Source: an uncultured Prevotella sp.
GTDB lineage: Bacteria; Bacteroidota; Bacteroidia; Bacteroidales; Bacteroidaceae
Length of the DNA stretch: 64,000 nucleotides
Direction of reading: 5' to 3'
Assembly (NCBI GenBank): GCA_900553595.1
Contig: USEC01000002.1
Span: 1 to 64,000 of the forward strand
In this document: in pieces, positions 25,611 through 34,394 of the stretch
Position numbering within the stretch: position 1 is the first letter of the stretch
Layout: each line of letters opens with the position of its first letter
Translations under genes and position numbers: made by a program
Notes under the pieces: generated by a model
What the model was told of the DNA's origin: nothing
The model's input: only the letters and a program-made list of their open reading frames with translations
Databases searched by the model: none

Positions 25611-27044
25611 TCAATCGTCGGCGTTCTCTTCGAGCGTGTATTTGCTTGACCCGTCGAAGCAGTGTGTGCACACTTGGCACTTTGGAAGCCCGATGGCTTC
25701 GATGAGTTGCTCGATGGTGTTGAACTTCAGCGATGTGAGACCGAGCTCACGTCGTATCTCGTCCACCATGCGTTTGTATTGCGGTGAGTCGGTGGTGGCG
25801 TATTTGTCGAGGTCCTTGTTGGCGTCGCCTTCAAACTTTTCGATGATGCGTCGTGTGATGAGTTCCATGTCGCTCTTTGCCGATGTGAAGTTGATGAATG
25901 GGCATCCATATACCAACGGCGGGCATGCTATGCGCATGTGGAACTCTTTCAGTCCGGCATCGAAGAGTCCTTTCACGTTGTCGCGGAGCTGTGTTCCGCG
26001 CACGATGGAGTCGTCGCAGAAGAGGATGCGCTTGCCTTTGAGCATTGCCTTGTTGGGGATGAGCTTCATTTTTGCCACGAGGGAGCGCATCTGTTGGTTG
26101 GCAGGGGTGAACGAGCGTGGCCATGTGGGTGTGTATTTGGCTATGCAGCGCTGGTAGGGTACGCCTTTTCCGGCAGCGTATCCCATTGCCATGCCTGTGC
26201 CTGAGTCGGGTATTCCTGAGCAGCAGTCCACTTCCACATCGTCGGTTTTGGCGAGGTTGAAGCCGTTGGTGAAGCGTGCTTCCTCCACGTTTTTGCCTTC
26301 GTATGACGATGTGGGGAAGCCGTAATACACCCAAAGGAACGAGCACACCTGCATTTTGCGGTTTGCCGGGCGCAGTTGCTTCATGCTGTCGGCGGTGAGC
26401 GAGACTATCTCTCCCGGCCCTACATTGTAGCATTCCTCGAAATCGAGGTTGGGGAACGATGTCGATTCGCTTGATGCTGCGTAGGCACCGTCCTTCTTTC
26501 CTATTATGATAGGTGTGCGTCCCCATGAGTCGCGTGCGCATATCAGTTCGTTTTCGGTGAGTATGAGCATCGAGCATGAGCCTTTGATGTGGTGGAATAC
26601 GTTCTCGATGCCTTCCTTGAACGAGTTTGCCTGTATGATGAGGAGTGCTATGAGTTCAGTCTGATTGGTGGAACTTTGCGACAATTCGGCAAAGTGCATG
26701 TTCTTGGATAGAAGTTCTTTGGTAAGTTCTTCCATATTGGCTATCTTGGCGACGGTGCAGATGGCGAAGCGTCCCAAGTGTGAATTGATGATGAGCGGTT
26801 GTGCGTCGGTGTCGCTGATGACTCCTATTCCGGATGTCGCTCCCTTGAATCTGTCGAGTGTCGGTTCGAATTTTGTGCGGAAATACGAACTTTCGAGGTT
26901 GTGTATCGACCGTACGAATCCGCTTTCTTTACTGTACGTTGCCATGCCTCCGCGGCGTGTTCCTAAGTGCGAGTTGTAGTCTGTGCCGTAGAAAAGGTCT
27001 GCCACACAACTCTTTTTGGAAATAGTTCCGAAAATGCCTCCCAT
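25611..27044 (-). CDS. Amidophosphoribosyltransferase-like (PurF) protein with degenerate glutaminase site
   Basis: A 477-residue PurF paralogue. The phosphoribosyltransferase half is intact: the PRPP loop LFCDDSIVRGTQ is at 341-352, and cysteines equivalent to the Bacillus PurF Fe-S ligands appear at 234, 381, 459 and 462. The N-terminal glutaminase half is not: it starts MGGIFGTIS, so the catalytic Cys that must follow Met is Gly. The glutamine-binding block normally reading HTRYST is VISDTD, and HNGN is replaced by HLGR. A similar PurF-like protein starting MGG is, as I recall, common in Bacteroidales. It may use free ammonia or have another role. It is a lone minus-strand gene with a -7 box upstream. 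The family is certain, the reaction uncertain. Confidence 0.85.
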   Translation of the reverse strand: MGGIFGTISKKSCVADLFYGTDYNSHLGTRRGGMATYSKESGFVRSIHNLESSYFRTKFEPTLDRFKGATSGIGVISDTDAQPLIINSHLGRFAICTVAKIANMEELTKELLSKNMHFAELSQSSTNQTELIALLIIQANSFKEGIENVFHHIKGSCSMLILTENELICARDSWGRTPIIIGKKDGAYAASSESTSFPNLDFEECYNVGPGEIVSLTADSMKQLRPANRKMQVCSFLWVYYGFPTSSYEGKNVEEARFTNGFNLAKTDDVEVDCCSGIPDSGTGMAMGYAAGKGVPYQRCIAKYTPTWPRSFTPANQQMRSLVAKMKLIPNKAMLKGKRILFCDDSIVRGTQLRDNVKGLFDAGLKEFHMRIACPPLVYGCPFINFTSAKSDMELITRRIIEKFEGDANKDLDKYATTDSPQYKRMVDEIRRELGLTSLKFNTIEQLIEAIGLPKCQVCTHCFDGSSKYTLEENADD

Positions 27045-27079
27045 AAGAATCTGATGTCTTTATTAAAGATTTATGGGTG

Positions 27080-27087
27080 CAAAGTTA
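27080..27087 (-). promoter_or_regulatory. -7 box TAACTTTG, PurF-like gene promoter
   Basis: Minus-strand TAACTTTG lies 36 bp upstream of the start codon. Confidence 0.55.
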
Positions 27088-27220
27088 CAGATATTTGGCG
27101 AGAAAAAAGTGTATTTTTGCCACTCATGCAATATTTTTTTGCAAATATGGGTGTGTGTCTTGATTTATGACTGTCGTCAAAGCAGAATCTTGGTGTTCAA
27201 GCTGCAGTCGGAGCAAGAGG

Positions 27221-27335
27221 TAGGAGGTCGAGCGTCACGCTCGACAACACCACCCAGACAATTCATAATTAAGAATTCATAATTCATAATTGGCTGACTT
27301 GCGCTGTGTTGTCGAGCGGGACGCTCGACCTCCTA
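27221..27335. repeat. 30-bp inverted repeat (MITE-like), arms themselves palindromic
   Basis: The left arm 27221-27250 (TAGGAGGTCGAGCGTC...) and right arm 27306-27335 are reverse complements with one mismatch in 30. Each arm contains its own dyad, GTCGAGCGT/ACGCTCGAC. The 55-bp centre is A/T-rich with repeated ATTCATAATT words. No gene is inside. Confidence 0.8.
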
Positions 27336-27613
27336 TGGTTTGCACGATAATATAATGCAATATTCGGCGTGGATTGGGCGAGTTGAAAAGAAGCCTTGTT
27401 TGCAAAGCAGTAAAGTTGTATGTGAAAACGGGTATTTGCGTACAGCCACTGCCGTTATGCTTTCCTTGTTTGGTGCAGTAGGGTGAAATGTCTGGTTTTC
27501 TGCTGGTTATAAACGTTTGGAGGAGAAAGGAAATGAGTGGGAAGCAGGGAGAGAATATGAAAAAAGAGAAGTTAAACAGGTGCGTTTAACTTCTCTTTAT
27601 CGTTAATTTCGGT
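27336..27613. other. Gap with a solitary palindromic unit
   Basis: A single 18-bp unit of the 22-bp-array family (AAAAGAAGCCTTGTTTGC) lies at 27386-27403. No gene is supported. The terminator of the next gene closes the gap. Confidence 0.6.
27563..27598 (-). terminator. Terminator after the first GEVED-type gene
   Basis: AAAGAGAAGTTAAAC pairs perfectly with its complement around the loop AGGTGC. The minus strand continues with a T-run. Confidence 0.85.
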
Positions 27614-30331
27614 TTACTTTATTGCGATTGTAGCTGTTTGTACAGTCTCGTCGTCGAGCACGGCTTTGGCGACATAGATGCCGCTTTGCAGTGCTGATGC
27701 ATCGATAACATTGGTGTCGAAGTTCATGGCGAGCTGTCGTCCGTCCATTGTGAAGAGGGCGATGTAAGCCACATGGCGGTCGGTATTGATTGCGATGCGG
27801 CGGTCGCGCGACACGCTGAATGCCGATTTGCCGTTACCTTTGAGCACGCTGATGCCTGTAACATCGCTGAGATCGAGATATACCGGCACCTTGACAGAGG
27901 GTGCGAGCGGGTCGTTGCTGCTGAGTTTGATGACTCCGTCATACACGTTTCCGCCCAGGTTCTCTGCGTTTATGGTGGCCTTTATCTTCGTTTCGCCTCC
28001 GGCAGGAATTGTCTCGTTCTTCTTGTCTATTGAGAGCCAGTTTACAGCCGAAGTGCGGTCGCCTGTCACATTGGCGCGGATGAGCACGTTACCGTCGTAT
28101 CCGAGGTCGGAAAGGGCATACCAGTACTTGTTGTCTTCTACGCTGATGAGGTCGCCGAAACCGGTGACTGAAGGTCCGCGGTCGACTCCCACGAGGTGTT
28201 CTACGGCACTGTAATTTTCAAATGCGCATCCTATGAAAAGGTCTTCCTTGCCTATTGTGACAGGTTTTTCGAGCACGATGTGGTTCCAAGAGTTCTCCAC
28301 AGGGGTAAATTCCTGCATTGTCACGGCGTCGCCGTTCATGAACTGCACGCCGACTCCCTTCCATATTGCCACATACGAAGTGGTGGCTTTGTTAGCGATA
28401 TATACGTCTATCGACGAAATCTTCATTCCGGCGATGCTCTTCATGGCAGCCCTCGGGTAGAAGTGTGCGTAGTTCACATAGCGGTTGCTGGCTCCTGTGA
28501 TGGCAGAGTAGTTGCCGGCGTAGGTCAGAACGAGCGGGTCGGTGTCGTCGGCAGCGGGTTCTGCTGCTGCGGCGGGGGCTTTTGCGGGAGCGTAGTTCAC
28601 CATGGGAGCCTCGCACTGCATTGCCTTCGGCGAGCGGTAGATGGGTGTCACGTCGGGAGAGAGGGGCAGCTGGTAGTCCACAGCGCAGTCGAGTGTGAGT
28701 TCGGCGTCGCCTTCGTTCTTCACGGTGAGCGTGTGTTCGCTTCCCTGCATGTCGTCCTTTGTGAGGTCGAGTTCCTCCTTGTCTATTTCAAGTGCGGCAG
28801 AGTTGTCTGGACGCACAATGTTGAGCGTGTAGTCCTCGGTCTCGCCGAAGGTGTAGGTCTGGCATGGCGACACATCCTCGTTGCTGAGAATGATGCGCAT
28901 TGTCTTCTCGCCGGCAGTGGCACGGGCGTTGTCCGGTATCTTGATGTCGATGGTGCTGCCGGGAACATAGCCGATGAATTCGCCTGCATCGTCGAATACT
29001 CCGTTGCCGTTCCAGTCCACCCACACTTTCATGAAGTCTCCGTTGTTGGCGCGTCCTTCCACATTCAGCTTGAGAGTCTCGCCCGGTTTGATGTCGGTTT
29101 TCTGCTCGCGGAAGTCGGAATACTGGCTCCATGAGCTTTCTTGGCTGATGTTGCCTATTTCCACCTTTGTTATGTATTTGTACTGTGCGGTGTATGTACT
29201 GTGTGAGTCGCAGCTTCCTTCGTTGTTGCTTGTAGTGAAGCTTATGGCGCGGTCGGCATAGTGTTCGTCGCCGGGTGTGGCGTTTTCGATGGTGAAGTTG
29301 TGTATGCCTTCGCCGGAACAGTCGATGCGTTTGCGGAAGGTGTATTTGTATGGCTCGCCCACGAAGATTGTCTCCGGGATGCGTTCCTCTGCAAGCAGGT
29401 TGTTGCCCTCATAGAGTTGGAGTGTGGCATCTGTTATGTCGTTGGGGCAGATGTTCTTTATTTCCACCTGTACCTTGGCGAACTTGCCTCGTTCCGTGGC
29501 TTCGGGGCTGAGCACTCTTGTGAACTTCAGGCCTTTTTTGGTGATGTATTCTGTCTTGTCGCCGAGCATACAGAAGTTGAACGAGCCTGCATAGTCGATG
29601 ATTGATGAGTTGTCCTCGCTGTAAAGGCGCAGTATTCCGCCGAATTTCACGTTGGCGTCGGACAGCATATAGAATGCCGTGTTGTATTTTTCACCCGTGT
29701 CACAGGCATATACGCTGAGGAATCCGTTCTCCATGCGCATCTTCTCTTTCAGCTTCATGGTGAATCTGTACACCGGAACTTCCTCTTCGCCGAGGTATTT
29801 CTCGCCGGCAATGCCTTCCGATTTCTCCGGCATTACATCGAATTCCTCCTTGTATTTCAGTACGCCTGGGCGACCGTTGTTGTTGGTGTAGAACTCCACC
29901 GCCATGCGCAGCGGCTTTGTCGGCACATAGTTGTCGAGTGCGAAGCGTCCGAGACACGACACGCTGTCGCAGGTATATGATGTGTTCATGAACAGTCCGT
30001 GGACCATAACGCCTTCCACCGGACTTGTCACTCCGTCGAAGGGCATGTATGCACGGGCGCGGGCGTAGTCGCCTCGGTTGGTGAGACAGAGGCTCATGTC
30101 GGAGCGGCTGTAACCCTTGTTGCCGCTGACGTATGGGTCGAGGGCTTCGGCATACACTGTGTTTTCGGGACAAGGCATCTTGCCTCTGAACCATGCTTTA
30201 AGCGGTCGGGAGGGGGACAGGTTCTGTCCGGGTGCTGAATAGCATGAAACGGGGCTTTCGTTGTCGGCAAATGCGCCGGCAGGCAAGGCCGTGAGAGCCG
30301 CCATCAAAAAGGCGTAGATAGTTTTTTTCAT
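27614..30331 (-). CDS. Large secreted GEVED-domain protein with T9SS-type C-terminal tail (paralogue 1)
   Basis: A 905-residue exported protein of unknown function. The signal peptide is about 1-22 (MKKTIYAFLMAALTALPAGA). The middle has a GEVED-type domain (about 420-515: DWNGNGVFDDAGEFIGY, then GETEDYTLNI). Next comes an Ig-like, BACON-like stretch (about 520-560: IDKEELDLTKDD), then a beta-rich domain. The C-terminal 60 residues (ALFTMDGRQLAM ... GIYVAKAVLDDETVQTATIAIK) resemble a T9SS type A sorting domain. Together with sprA this predicts export to the cell surface. It has the same architecture and clear sequence similarity to the gene immediately upstream, a tandem duplication. Such proteins often carry adhesion or glycan-binding roles, but no catalytic motif is visible here. 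Confidence 0.8.
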   Translation of the reverse strand: MKKTIYAFLMAALTALPAGAFADNESPVSCYSAPGQNLSPSRPLKAWFRGKMPCPENTVYAEALDPYVSGNKGYSRSDMSLCLTNRGDYARARAYMPFDGVTSPVEGVMVHGLFMNTSYTCDSVSCLGRFALDNYVPTKPLRMAVEFYTNNNGRPGVLKYKEEFDVMPEKSEGIAGEKYLGEEEVPVYRFTMKLKEKMRMENGFLSVYACDTGEKYNTAFYMLSDANVKFGGILRLYSEDNSSIIDYAGSFNFCMLGDKTEYITKKGLKFTRVLSPEATERGKFAKVQVEIKNICPNDITDATLQLYEGNNLLAEERIPETIFVGEPYKYTFRKRIDCSGEGIHNFTIENATPGDEHYADRAISFTTSNNEGSCDSHSTYTAQYKYITKVEIGNISQESSWSQYSDFREQKTDIKPGETLKLNVEGRANNGDFMKVWVDWNGNGVFDDAGEFIGYVPGSTIDIKIPDNARATAGEKTMRIILSNEDVSPCQTYTFGETEDYTLNIVRPDNSAALEIDKEELDLTKDDMQGSEHTLTVKNEGDAELTLDCAVDYQLPLSPDVTPIYRSPKAMQCEAPMVNYAPAKAPAAAAEPAADDTDPLVLTYAGNYSAITGASNRYVNYAHFYPRAAMKSIAGMKISSIDVYIANKATTSYVAIWKGVGVQFMNGDAVTMQEFTPVENSWNHIVLEKPVTIGKEDLFIGCAFENYSAVEHLVGVDRGPSVTGFGDLISVEDNKYWYALSDLGYDGNVLIRANVTGDRTSAVNWLSIDKKNETIPAGGETKIKATINAENLGGNVYDGVIKLSSNDPLAPSVKVPVYLDLSDVTGISVLKGNGKSAFSVSRDRRIAINTDRHVAYIALFTMDGRQLAMNFDTNVIDASALQSGIYVAKAVLDDETVQTATIAIK

Positions 30332-30454
30332 AAGCGTTTATAGTTAATGTAATGTATTGTCTGACCTTGGAAACCTCCTTGTGTGTCGTTGGAGCGTATG
30401 CCGGAATAAGGCGGGTAAACGCCATTGGGTTTCATCTGTTTATATGTGTGATGG

Positions 30455-30486
30455 CAAATTTACATGATTTATTCTGTCTGTACAAG
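30455..30486 (-). promoter_or_regulatory. Promoter of paralogue 1, TAAATTTG with CTTG 20 bp upstream
   Basis: On the minus strand the -7 box TAAATTTG (30455-30462) is preceded, 20 bp away, by CTTG (30483-30486), one base from the TTTG consensus. The same layout occurs upstream of paralogue 2. Confidence 0.65.
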
Positions 30487-30517
30487 TTTTTTGCCTGTTT
30501 TTTGGAACTGTGACAAA

Positions 30518-30556
30518 AAAAGTACCGGCGCAATATGTGGTTGCGCCGGTACTTTT
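30518..30556 (-). terminator. Terminator after paralogue 2
   Basis: AAAAGTACCGGCGCAA (30518-30533) pairs perfectly over 16 bp with 30541-30556, followed on the minus strand by seven Ts. It separates the tandem paralogues into two transcripts. Confidence 0.9.
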
Positions 30557-30603
30557 ATCATTGTCCAACTTCCGCAGTTATGGAAGTGGTTGTTACGTTC
30601 GTT

Positions 30604-33336
30604 TTACTTTATTGCGATAGTCGCTGTTTGTACGGTATCATCGTCGAGTACTGCCTTTGCCACATAGATGCCGCTTCTCAGTGTTGAGGCATCAACGACA
30701 TTGGTGTCGAAGTTCATGGCGAGCTGGCGTCCGTCCATTGTGAAGAGAGCGATGTAAGCCACATGACGGTCGGTGTTGATGGTGATGCGGCGGTCGCGTG
30801 TCACGTTGAATGCCGACTTGGTGTCGCCCTTGAGTACGTTGATTCCTACGAGATCGCTGAGGTCGAGGTAAACGGGAATCTTTGCTGTCGGTGCGAGCGG
30901 GTCGTTGCTGCTGACCTTGATTACGCCGTCATACACGTTTCTGTCGTATATGCTTCCGTTCATGTTTGCAGCATTGATGGTGGCTGTCAGTTTCGATTCG
31001 CCGCCTGCGGGTATTGTCTCGTTCTTCTTGTCGATGTTGAGCCAGTTCACAGCCATGTTGCGTGAGCCTGTCGCATTGGCGCGGATGAGCACGTTGCCGG
31101 CGTATCCGAGGTCGGCAAGTGAGAACCATCGGTTGCTGTTTTCAGAGCTGATGAGGTCGCCGAAACCGATGACTGTGGGTCCGCGGTCCACTCCCACGAG
31201 GTAATTGACGAAGTTGCCGCCTTCGAAAATACATCCGATGAAGTAGTCTTCGTCAGATACGACGAACGGTTCGTTGAGTACTATGTGGTTCCAAGAGTCT
31301 GCAACCGGAGTGAATTCCTGCTTGTACAGAACTTTCTCGTGTGTGTACTGTGTTCCGCCTCCGCGCCATATTGCGATGTATGACTTGCTTGCCTTTTCAG
31401 CAACGAACACGTCGATTGACGAAATCTTCATGCCGGCGATGTACTTCAATGACTGTTTTGGATAGAAGTGGGCGTAGCTCACGACGCTGGCGGCAGCACC
31501 TGTGTTGCCTGAGTAGTTGCCGGCGTAGGTCAGAACGAGCGGGTCGTCTTCCGTTGCAGCAGGTTCGTCGGCTGCAAGTGGGGCTTTTGCGGGAGCGTAG
31601 TTCACTGCGGGAGCCTCGCACTTGGTTCTTTCCGGTGCGCGGTTTACGGGGTTGATGTCGGGTGACAAAGGCAGCTGGTAGCCCACGGAGTAGTTGAGTG
31701 TGAGGTCGGCGTCGCCTTCGTTCTTCAGTGTGATGACGTGATTGCTGTTGTTTACATCGTCCTTTGTGAGGTCGAGTTCATTGCAGTCGATGGAAAGGGC
31801 GGCTGAGTTGTCGGGGCGTACAACGTTGAGTGTGTAGTCCTCAGTCTCGCCGTAGGTGTAGGTCTGGCATGGCGACACGTCCTCGTTGCTGAGGATGATG
31901 CGCAGTGTCTTCTCGCCGGCTGTCGTCTGTGCGTTCTCCGGAATCTTGATGTCGATGGATCCGCGTGAAACGTAGCCTATGAACTCACCAGCATCGTCGA
32001 ACACTCCGTTGCCGTTCCAGTCCACCCACACTTTCAGGTAGTCGCCGTTGCTGGCGCGCTTCTCCACGTTCAGCGTGAGGGTTTCACCCGGTCTGATGTC
32101 GGTCTTGTTGTTGCGGTAGTCGGTGTAGAGGCTCCATGAGCTTTCCTGGCTGATGTTGCCGATTTCCACTTTGCTTATGTACTTGTATTTTCCGTTATAG
32201 GAACTCTTTGACTCGCAGTTGCCGACATTGTTGATAGTGGTGAAGTCTATGGCGTGGCCAGCCAGAAGTGCGTCGTCCTTTGTTACGTTCTCTATTCTGA
32301 AGTTGTGTGTGCCTTCAGCCGAACAGTCGATGCGTGTCTGGAAAGTGTATTTGTATGTCGTTCCGGCGTAGATCGTCTCCGGGATGCGTTCTTCTGCCAG
32401 AAGGTTGTCGCCTTCATAGAGCTGGAGTGTGGCGTCGCTGACATCGGTCTTGCCGTAGTTCTTGACTTCCACCTGCACCTTGCCGTATTTGCCGTGTTCC
32501 GTGGTTTCCGGGCTGAGCACGCGTGTGAGCTTCAGACCCTTGTCGACAAGCGATTTGGTCTTGTCGCCAAGCATACAGTAGTTGAATGTGCCGGCGTAGT
32601 CCTGCTGTGGCTTGCCGTCTTCGGTGAAGAGACGCAGGATGCCGCCCATTTTCACGTTGGCGTCGTGCACCAGATAGAATGCCGTTTCGTACTTCTCGCC
32701 CGTGTCACAGGCATAGACGCAAAGGAATCCGTTCTCGATGCGCACATCCTCTTTCAGCTTCATTGTGAAGCGGTAGATTGGAACTACCTCTTCGCCGATG
32801 TGTGCCGAACCGGCTGTACCGTTCGATTTCTCCGGCATTACGTCGATTTCCTCCTTGTATTTCAGTTCGCCTGGGCGGCCGTTGTCGTTGGTGTAGAACT
32901 CCACACCCATGCGCATCTTCTTTTTCGGGATATAGTTCTCGAGGTCGAAGCGTCCGAGACATGACACGCTGTCGCAGGTGTAGGCTGTGTTCATGAAGAT
33001 ACCGTGCACTACGATGCCGTCCACGGGGTTGGTGACTCCGTCGAAAAGCATGAACGCCTTGGAGCGGATGTAGCGTCCGTCGTTGCTGATGCAGAGGCTC
33101 ATGTCGGAGCGTCCGAAGCCTTTGTTACCACCGACAGAGGTGTCGATGGCCTCTGAGTGCACTGTGTTGTCGGGGCAAGGCATGCTGCCGTCCACCCACG
33201 AACGCTGCGGCCGTGATGAAGCCATGTTTTTCCCAAAGGGCACTGAGAATGAAAGCGGATTGTCGTTGTCGGCAAATGCGCCGACAGGTGTAGCCATCAA
33301 GGCTGCCAACAATAGGGCTTGTAAAGATTTTTTCAT
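30604..33336 (-). CDS. Large secreted GEVED-domain protein with T9SS-type C-terminal tail (paralogue 2)
   Basis: A 910-residue paralogue of the preceding gene, alignable end to end. It has a signal peptide (MKKSLQALLLAALMATPVGA), a GEVED-type domain (DWNGNGVFDDAGEFIGYV ... GETEDYTLNVV), a BACON-like stretch (IDCNELDLTKDDV), and a nearly identical T9SS-like tail ending TVQTATIAIK. Differences cluster in the first 400 residues and around residues 600-680, while the tail and GEVED part are most alike, so the exposed N-terminal part may be diversifying. It has a short extra segment (SIYDRN) before VYDGVIKVSSND. Each copy has its own promoter and terminator, so they can be expressed separately. 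Function is unknown; a surface protein is the likely role. Confidence 0.8.
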   Translation of the reverse strand: MKKSLQALLLAALMATPVGAFADNDNPLSFSVPFGKNMASSRPQRSWVDGSMPCPDNTVHSEAIDTSVGGNKGFGRSDMSLCISNDGRYIRSKAFMLFDGVTNPVDGIVVHGIFMNTAYTCDSVSCLGRFDLENYIPKKKMRMGVEFYTNDNGRPGELKYKEEIDVMPEKSNGTAGSAHIGEEVVPIYRFTMKLKEDVRIENGFLCVYACDTGEKYETAFYLVHDANVKMGGILRLFTEDGKPQQDYAGTFNYCMLGDKTKSLVDKGLKLTRVLSPETTEHGKYGKVQVEVKNYGKTDVSDATLQLYEGDNLLAEERIPETIYAGTTYKYTFQTRIDCSAEGTHNFRIENVTKDDALLAGHAIDFTTINNVGNCESKSSYNGKYKYISKVEIGNISQESSWSLYTDYRNNKTDIRPGETLTLNVEKRASNGDYLKVWVDWNGNGVFDDAGEFIGYVSRGSIDIKIPENAQTTAGEKTLRIILSNEDVSPCQTYTYGETEDYTLNVVRPDNSAALSIDCNELDLTKDDVNNSNHVITLKNEGDADLTLNYSVGYQLPLSPDINPVNRAPERTKCEAPAVNYAPAKAPLAADEPAATEDDPLVLTYAGNYSGNTGAAASVVSYAHFYPKQSLKYIAGMKISSIDVFVAEKASKSYIAIWRGGGTQYTHEKVLYKQEFTPVADSWNHIVLNEPFVVSDEDYFIGCIFEGGNFVNYLVGVDRGPTVIGFGDLISSENSNRWFSLADLGYAGNVLIRANATGSRNMAVNWLNIDKKNETIPAGGESKLTATINAANMNGSIYDRNVYDGVIKVSSNDPLAPTAKIPVYLDLSDLVGINVLKGDTKSAFNVTRDRRITINTDRHVAYIALFTMDGRQLAMNFDTNVVDASTLRSGIYVAKAVLDDDTVQTATIAIK

Positions 33337-33780
33337 AAGTGATATAGTTTAATTGTAATGAAATTCAAGTGCTAAAGGCCTTTTCTGAAATGCGGTAAGG
33401 TCATGGATGCCTGTCGGAAGTTTCTTGTGTCTTCCGGATTTTTGTCTGCTGACGGCGTGCTTCCCTGCTGCTTTCCAGCTGGGACTATGACGGCTTTCCG
33501 CCGGTATGCAAGACCTGAATCCTTAACTTCTGTTTGACCTTTATGCCGACAAATTTACATATTTCATTTCGTACGGACAAAACTTTTGCGCTTTTTTTAT
33601 GTCTTGTCGGGTAAAAATGTGTCGTTCAGTGGCTTGTAACCGTCAGTTTCCTTCCCTCCGCCAAGGTGTTTCTGCTTCCGGCGGATTCAGTAGATTCAGG
33701 CTTTTCATGGGTTGGAAAAGGTGTTGCCGGCGTGTGAATGCCGGTTTGTGGTAAGGTGTTTGTAATCAGGTGGTTATGCC
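33337..33780. other. Upstream region of paralogue 2
   Basis: No gene is supported. The promoter is at 33550-33581. A short word TTGTCGGGTAAAAA at about 33604-33617 resembles the end sequence of the MITE-like element at 15619, but weakly. Confidence 0.4.
33550..33581 (-). promoter_or_regulatory. Promoter of paralogue 2, TTTG-N20-TAAATTTG
   Basis: Minus-strand -33 TTTG (33578-33581) and -7 TAAATTTG (33550-33557) are separated by 20 bp, a full Bacteroidetes consensus. Confidence 0.75.
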
Positions 33781-33811
33781 GTTGTGTCGCAACGGCGTTA
33801 TGGTGCGTTTG

Positions 33812-33895
33812 CAAACAAGGCTTCTTTTGGATGAAAAGAAGCCTTGTTTGGAGTGTAAAGAAGCCTTGTTTGCGATGCAAAGAAGCCTTGTTTGA
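33812..33895. repeat. 22-bp-period palindromic repeat array C (4 units)
   Basis: Units start at 33812, 33834, 33856 and 33878, spaced exactly 22 bp, with spacers GATG, AGTG and GATG. Unit 1 is inverted relative to units 2-4, and the array ends with TTTGAAAACG as array A ends with TTTGAAAACC. Confidence 0.9.
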
Positions 33896-33923
33896 AAACG
33901 GGGGAAATAAGCGTTGTCGTCGG

Positions 33924-33949
33924 GGCTTGCAGTGGGTTTCGCATAGAGG
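33924..33949. repeat. Fragment matching the inside of the MITE-like element
   Basis: The 26 bases from GGCTTGCAGTGGG to CATAGAGG match 15701-15726 inside the MITE-like element with one difference. The last 18 are the exact reverse complement of 15667-15684. Confidence 0.7.
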
Positions 33950-33956
33950 AGGTGTG

Positions 33957-34114
33957 GTCAAAACGGGAGTTAGTCGAAGTTATCGGAAGTTAATCCGCCT
34001 ATGGCGGATGGAAGGTAACGGACATTACCATTAGTTTTCAATGGGTTCTGCTATTGTCCGTTATCTTCCTTTAACTTCCGGCGAAGCCTAACTTCCGATA
34101 ACTTCCGTTTTGAC
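33957..34114. repeat. Long imperfect inverted repeat built from GGAAGTTA words
   Basis: The left part (33957-34030, from GTCAAAACGGGAGTTA to GTAACGGACATTACC) and the right part (34053-34114, ending AACTTCCGTTTTGAC) are inverted copies with gaps. The word CGGAAGTTA recurs. No gene lies inside. It could fold into a long hairpin or be a non-autonomous element. Confidence 0.65.
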
Positions 34115-34132
34115 TTTACCGCCCGTAGCTGG

Positions 34133-34153
34133 AAATTTTTACCGGACAGCAAT
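34133..34153 (-). repeat. Solo end of the MITE-like family
   Basis: The minus strand reads ATTGCTGTCCGGTAAAAA and then stays similar to the left end of the 15619 element for about 34 nt (through GGCTACGGG, here AGCTACGGG). No matching opposite end was found with confidence. Confidence 0.65.
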
Positions 34154-34331
34154 GATATAATATAATAAGGTGTAAAAGGAAGCGCAAATCTCCTTGTCTT
34201 CCGCCGTCTTGTAGGCTGACATCACGCCTCATACTTGCGGAATCCTGCTGATATTTTAATGCACAAAACGCCGCGAATGTGCATAATCGGTGCACATTCA
34301 GGTGCTTTTTGTGCATTTTGTAAGCCTTTAA

Positions 34332-34363
34332 TTTGGTTGCCTTGGATAAAGTTAGTACTTTTG
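34332..34363 (+). promoter_or_regulatory. etf operon promoter, TTTG-N20-TACTTTTG
   Basis: TTTG at 34332-34335 and TACTTTTG at 34356-34363 are separated by 20 bp; the -7 box is 31 bp before the etfB ATG. This is a full consensus. Confidence 0.85.
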
Positions 34364-34394
34364 CAATCTGAAATTTCACAGTAATTATTATTAT

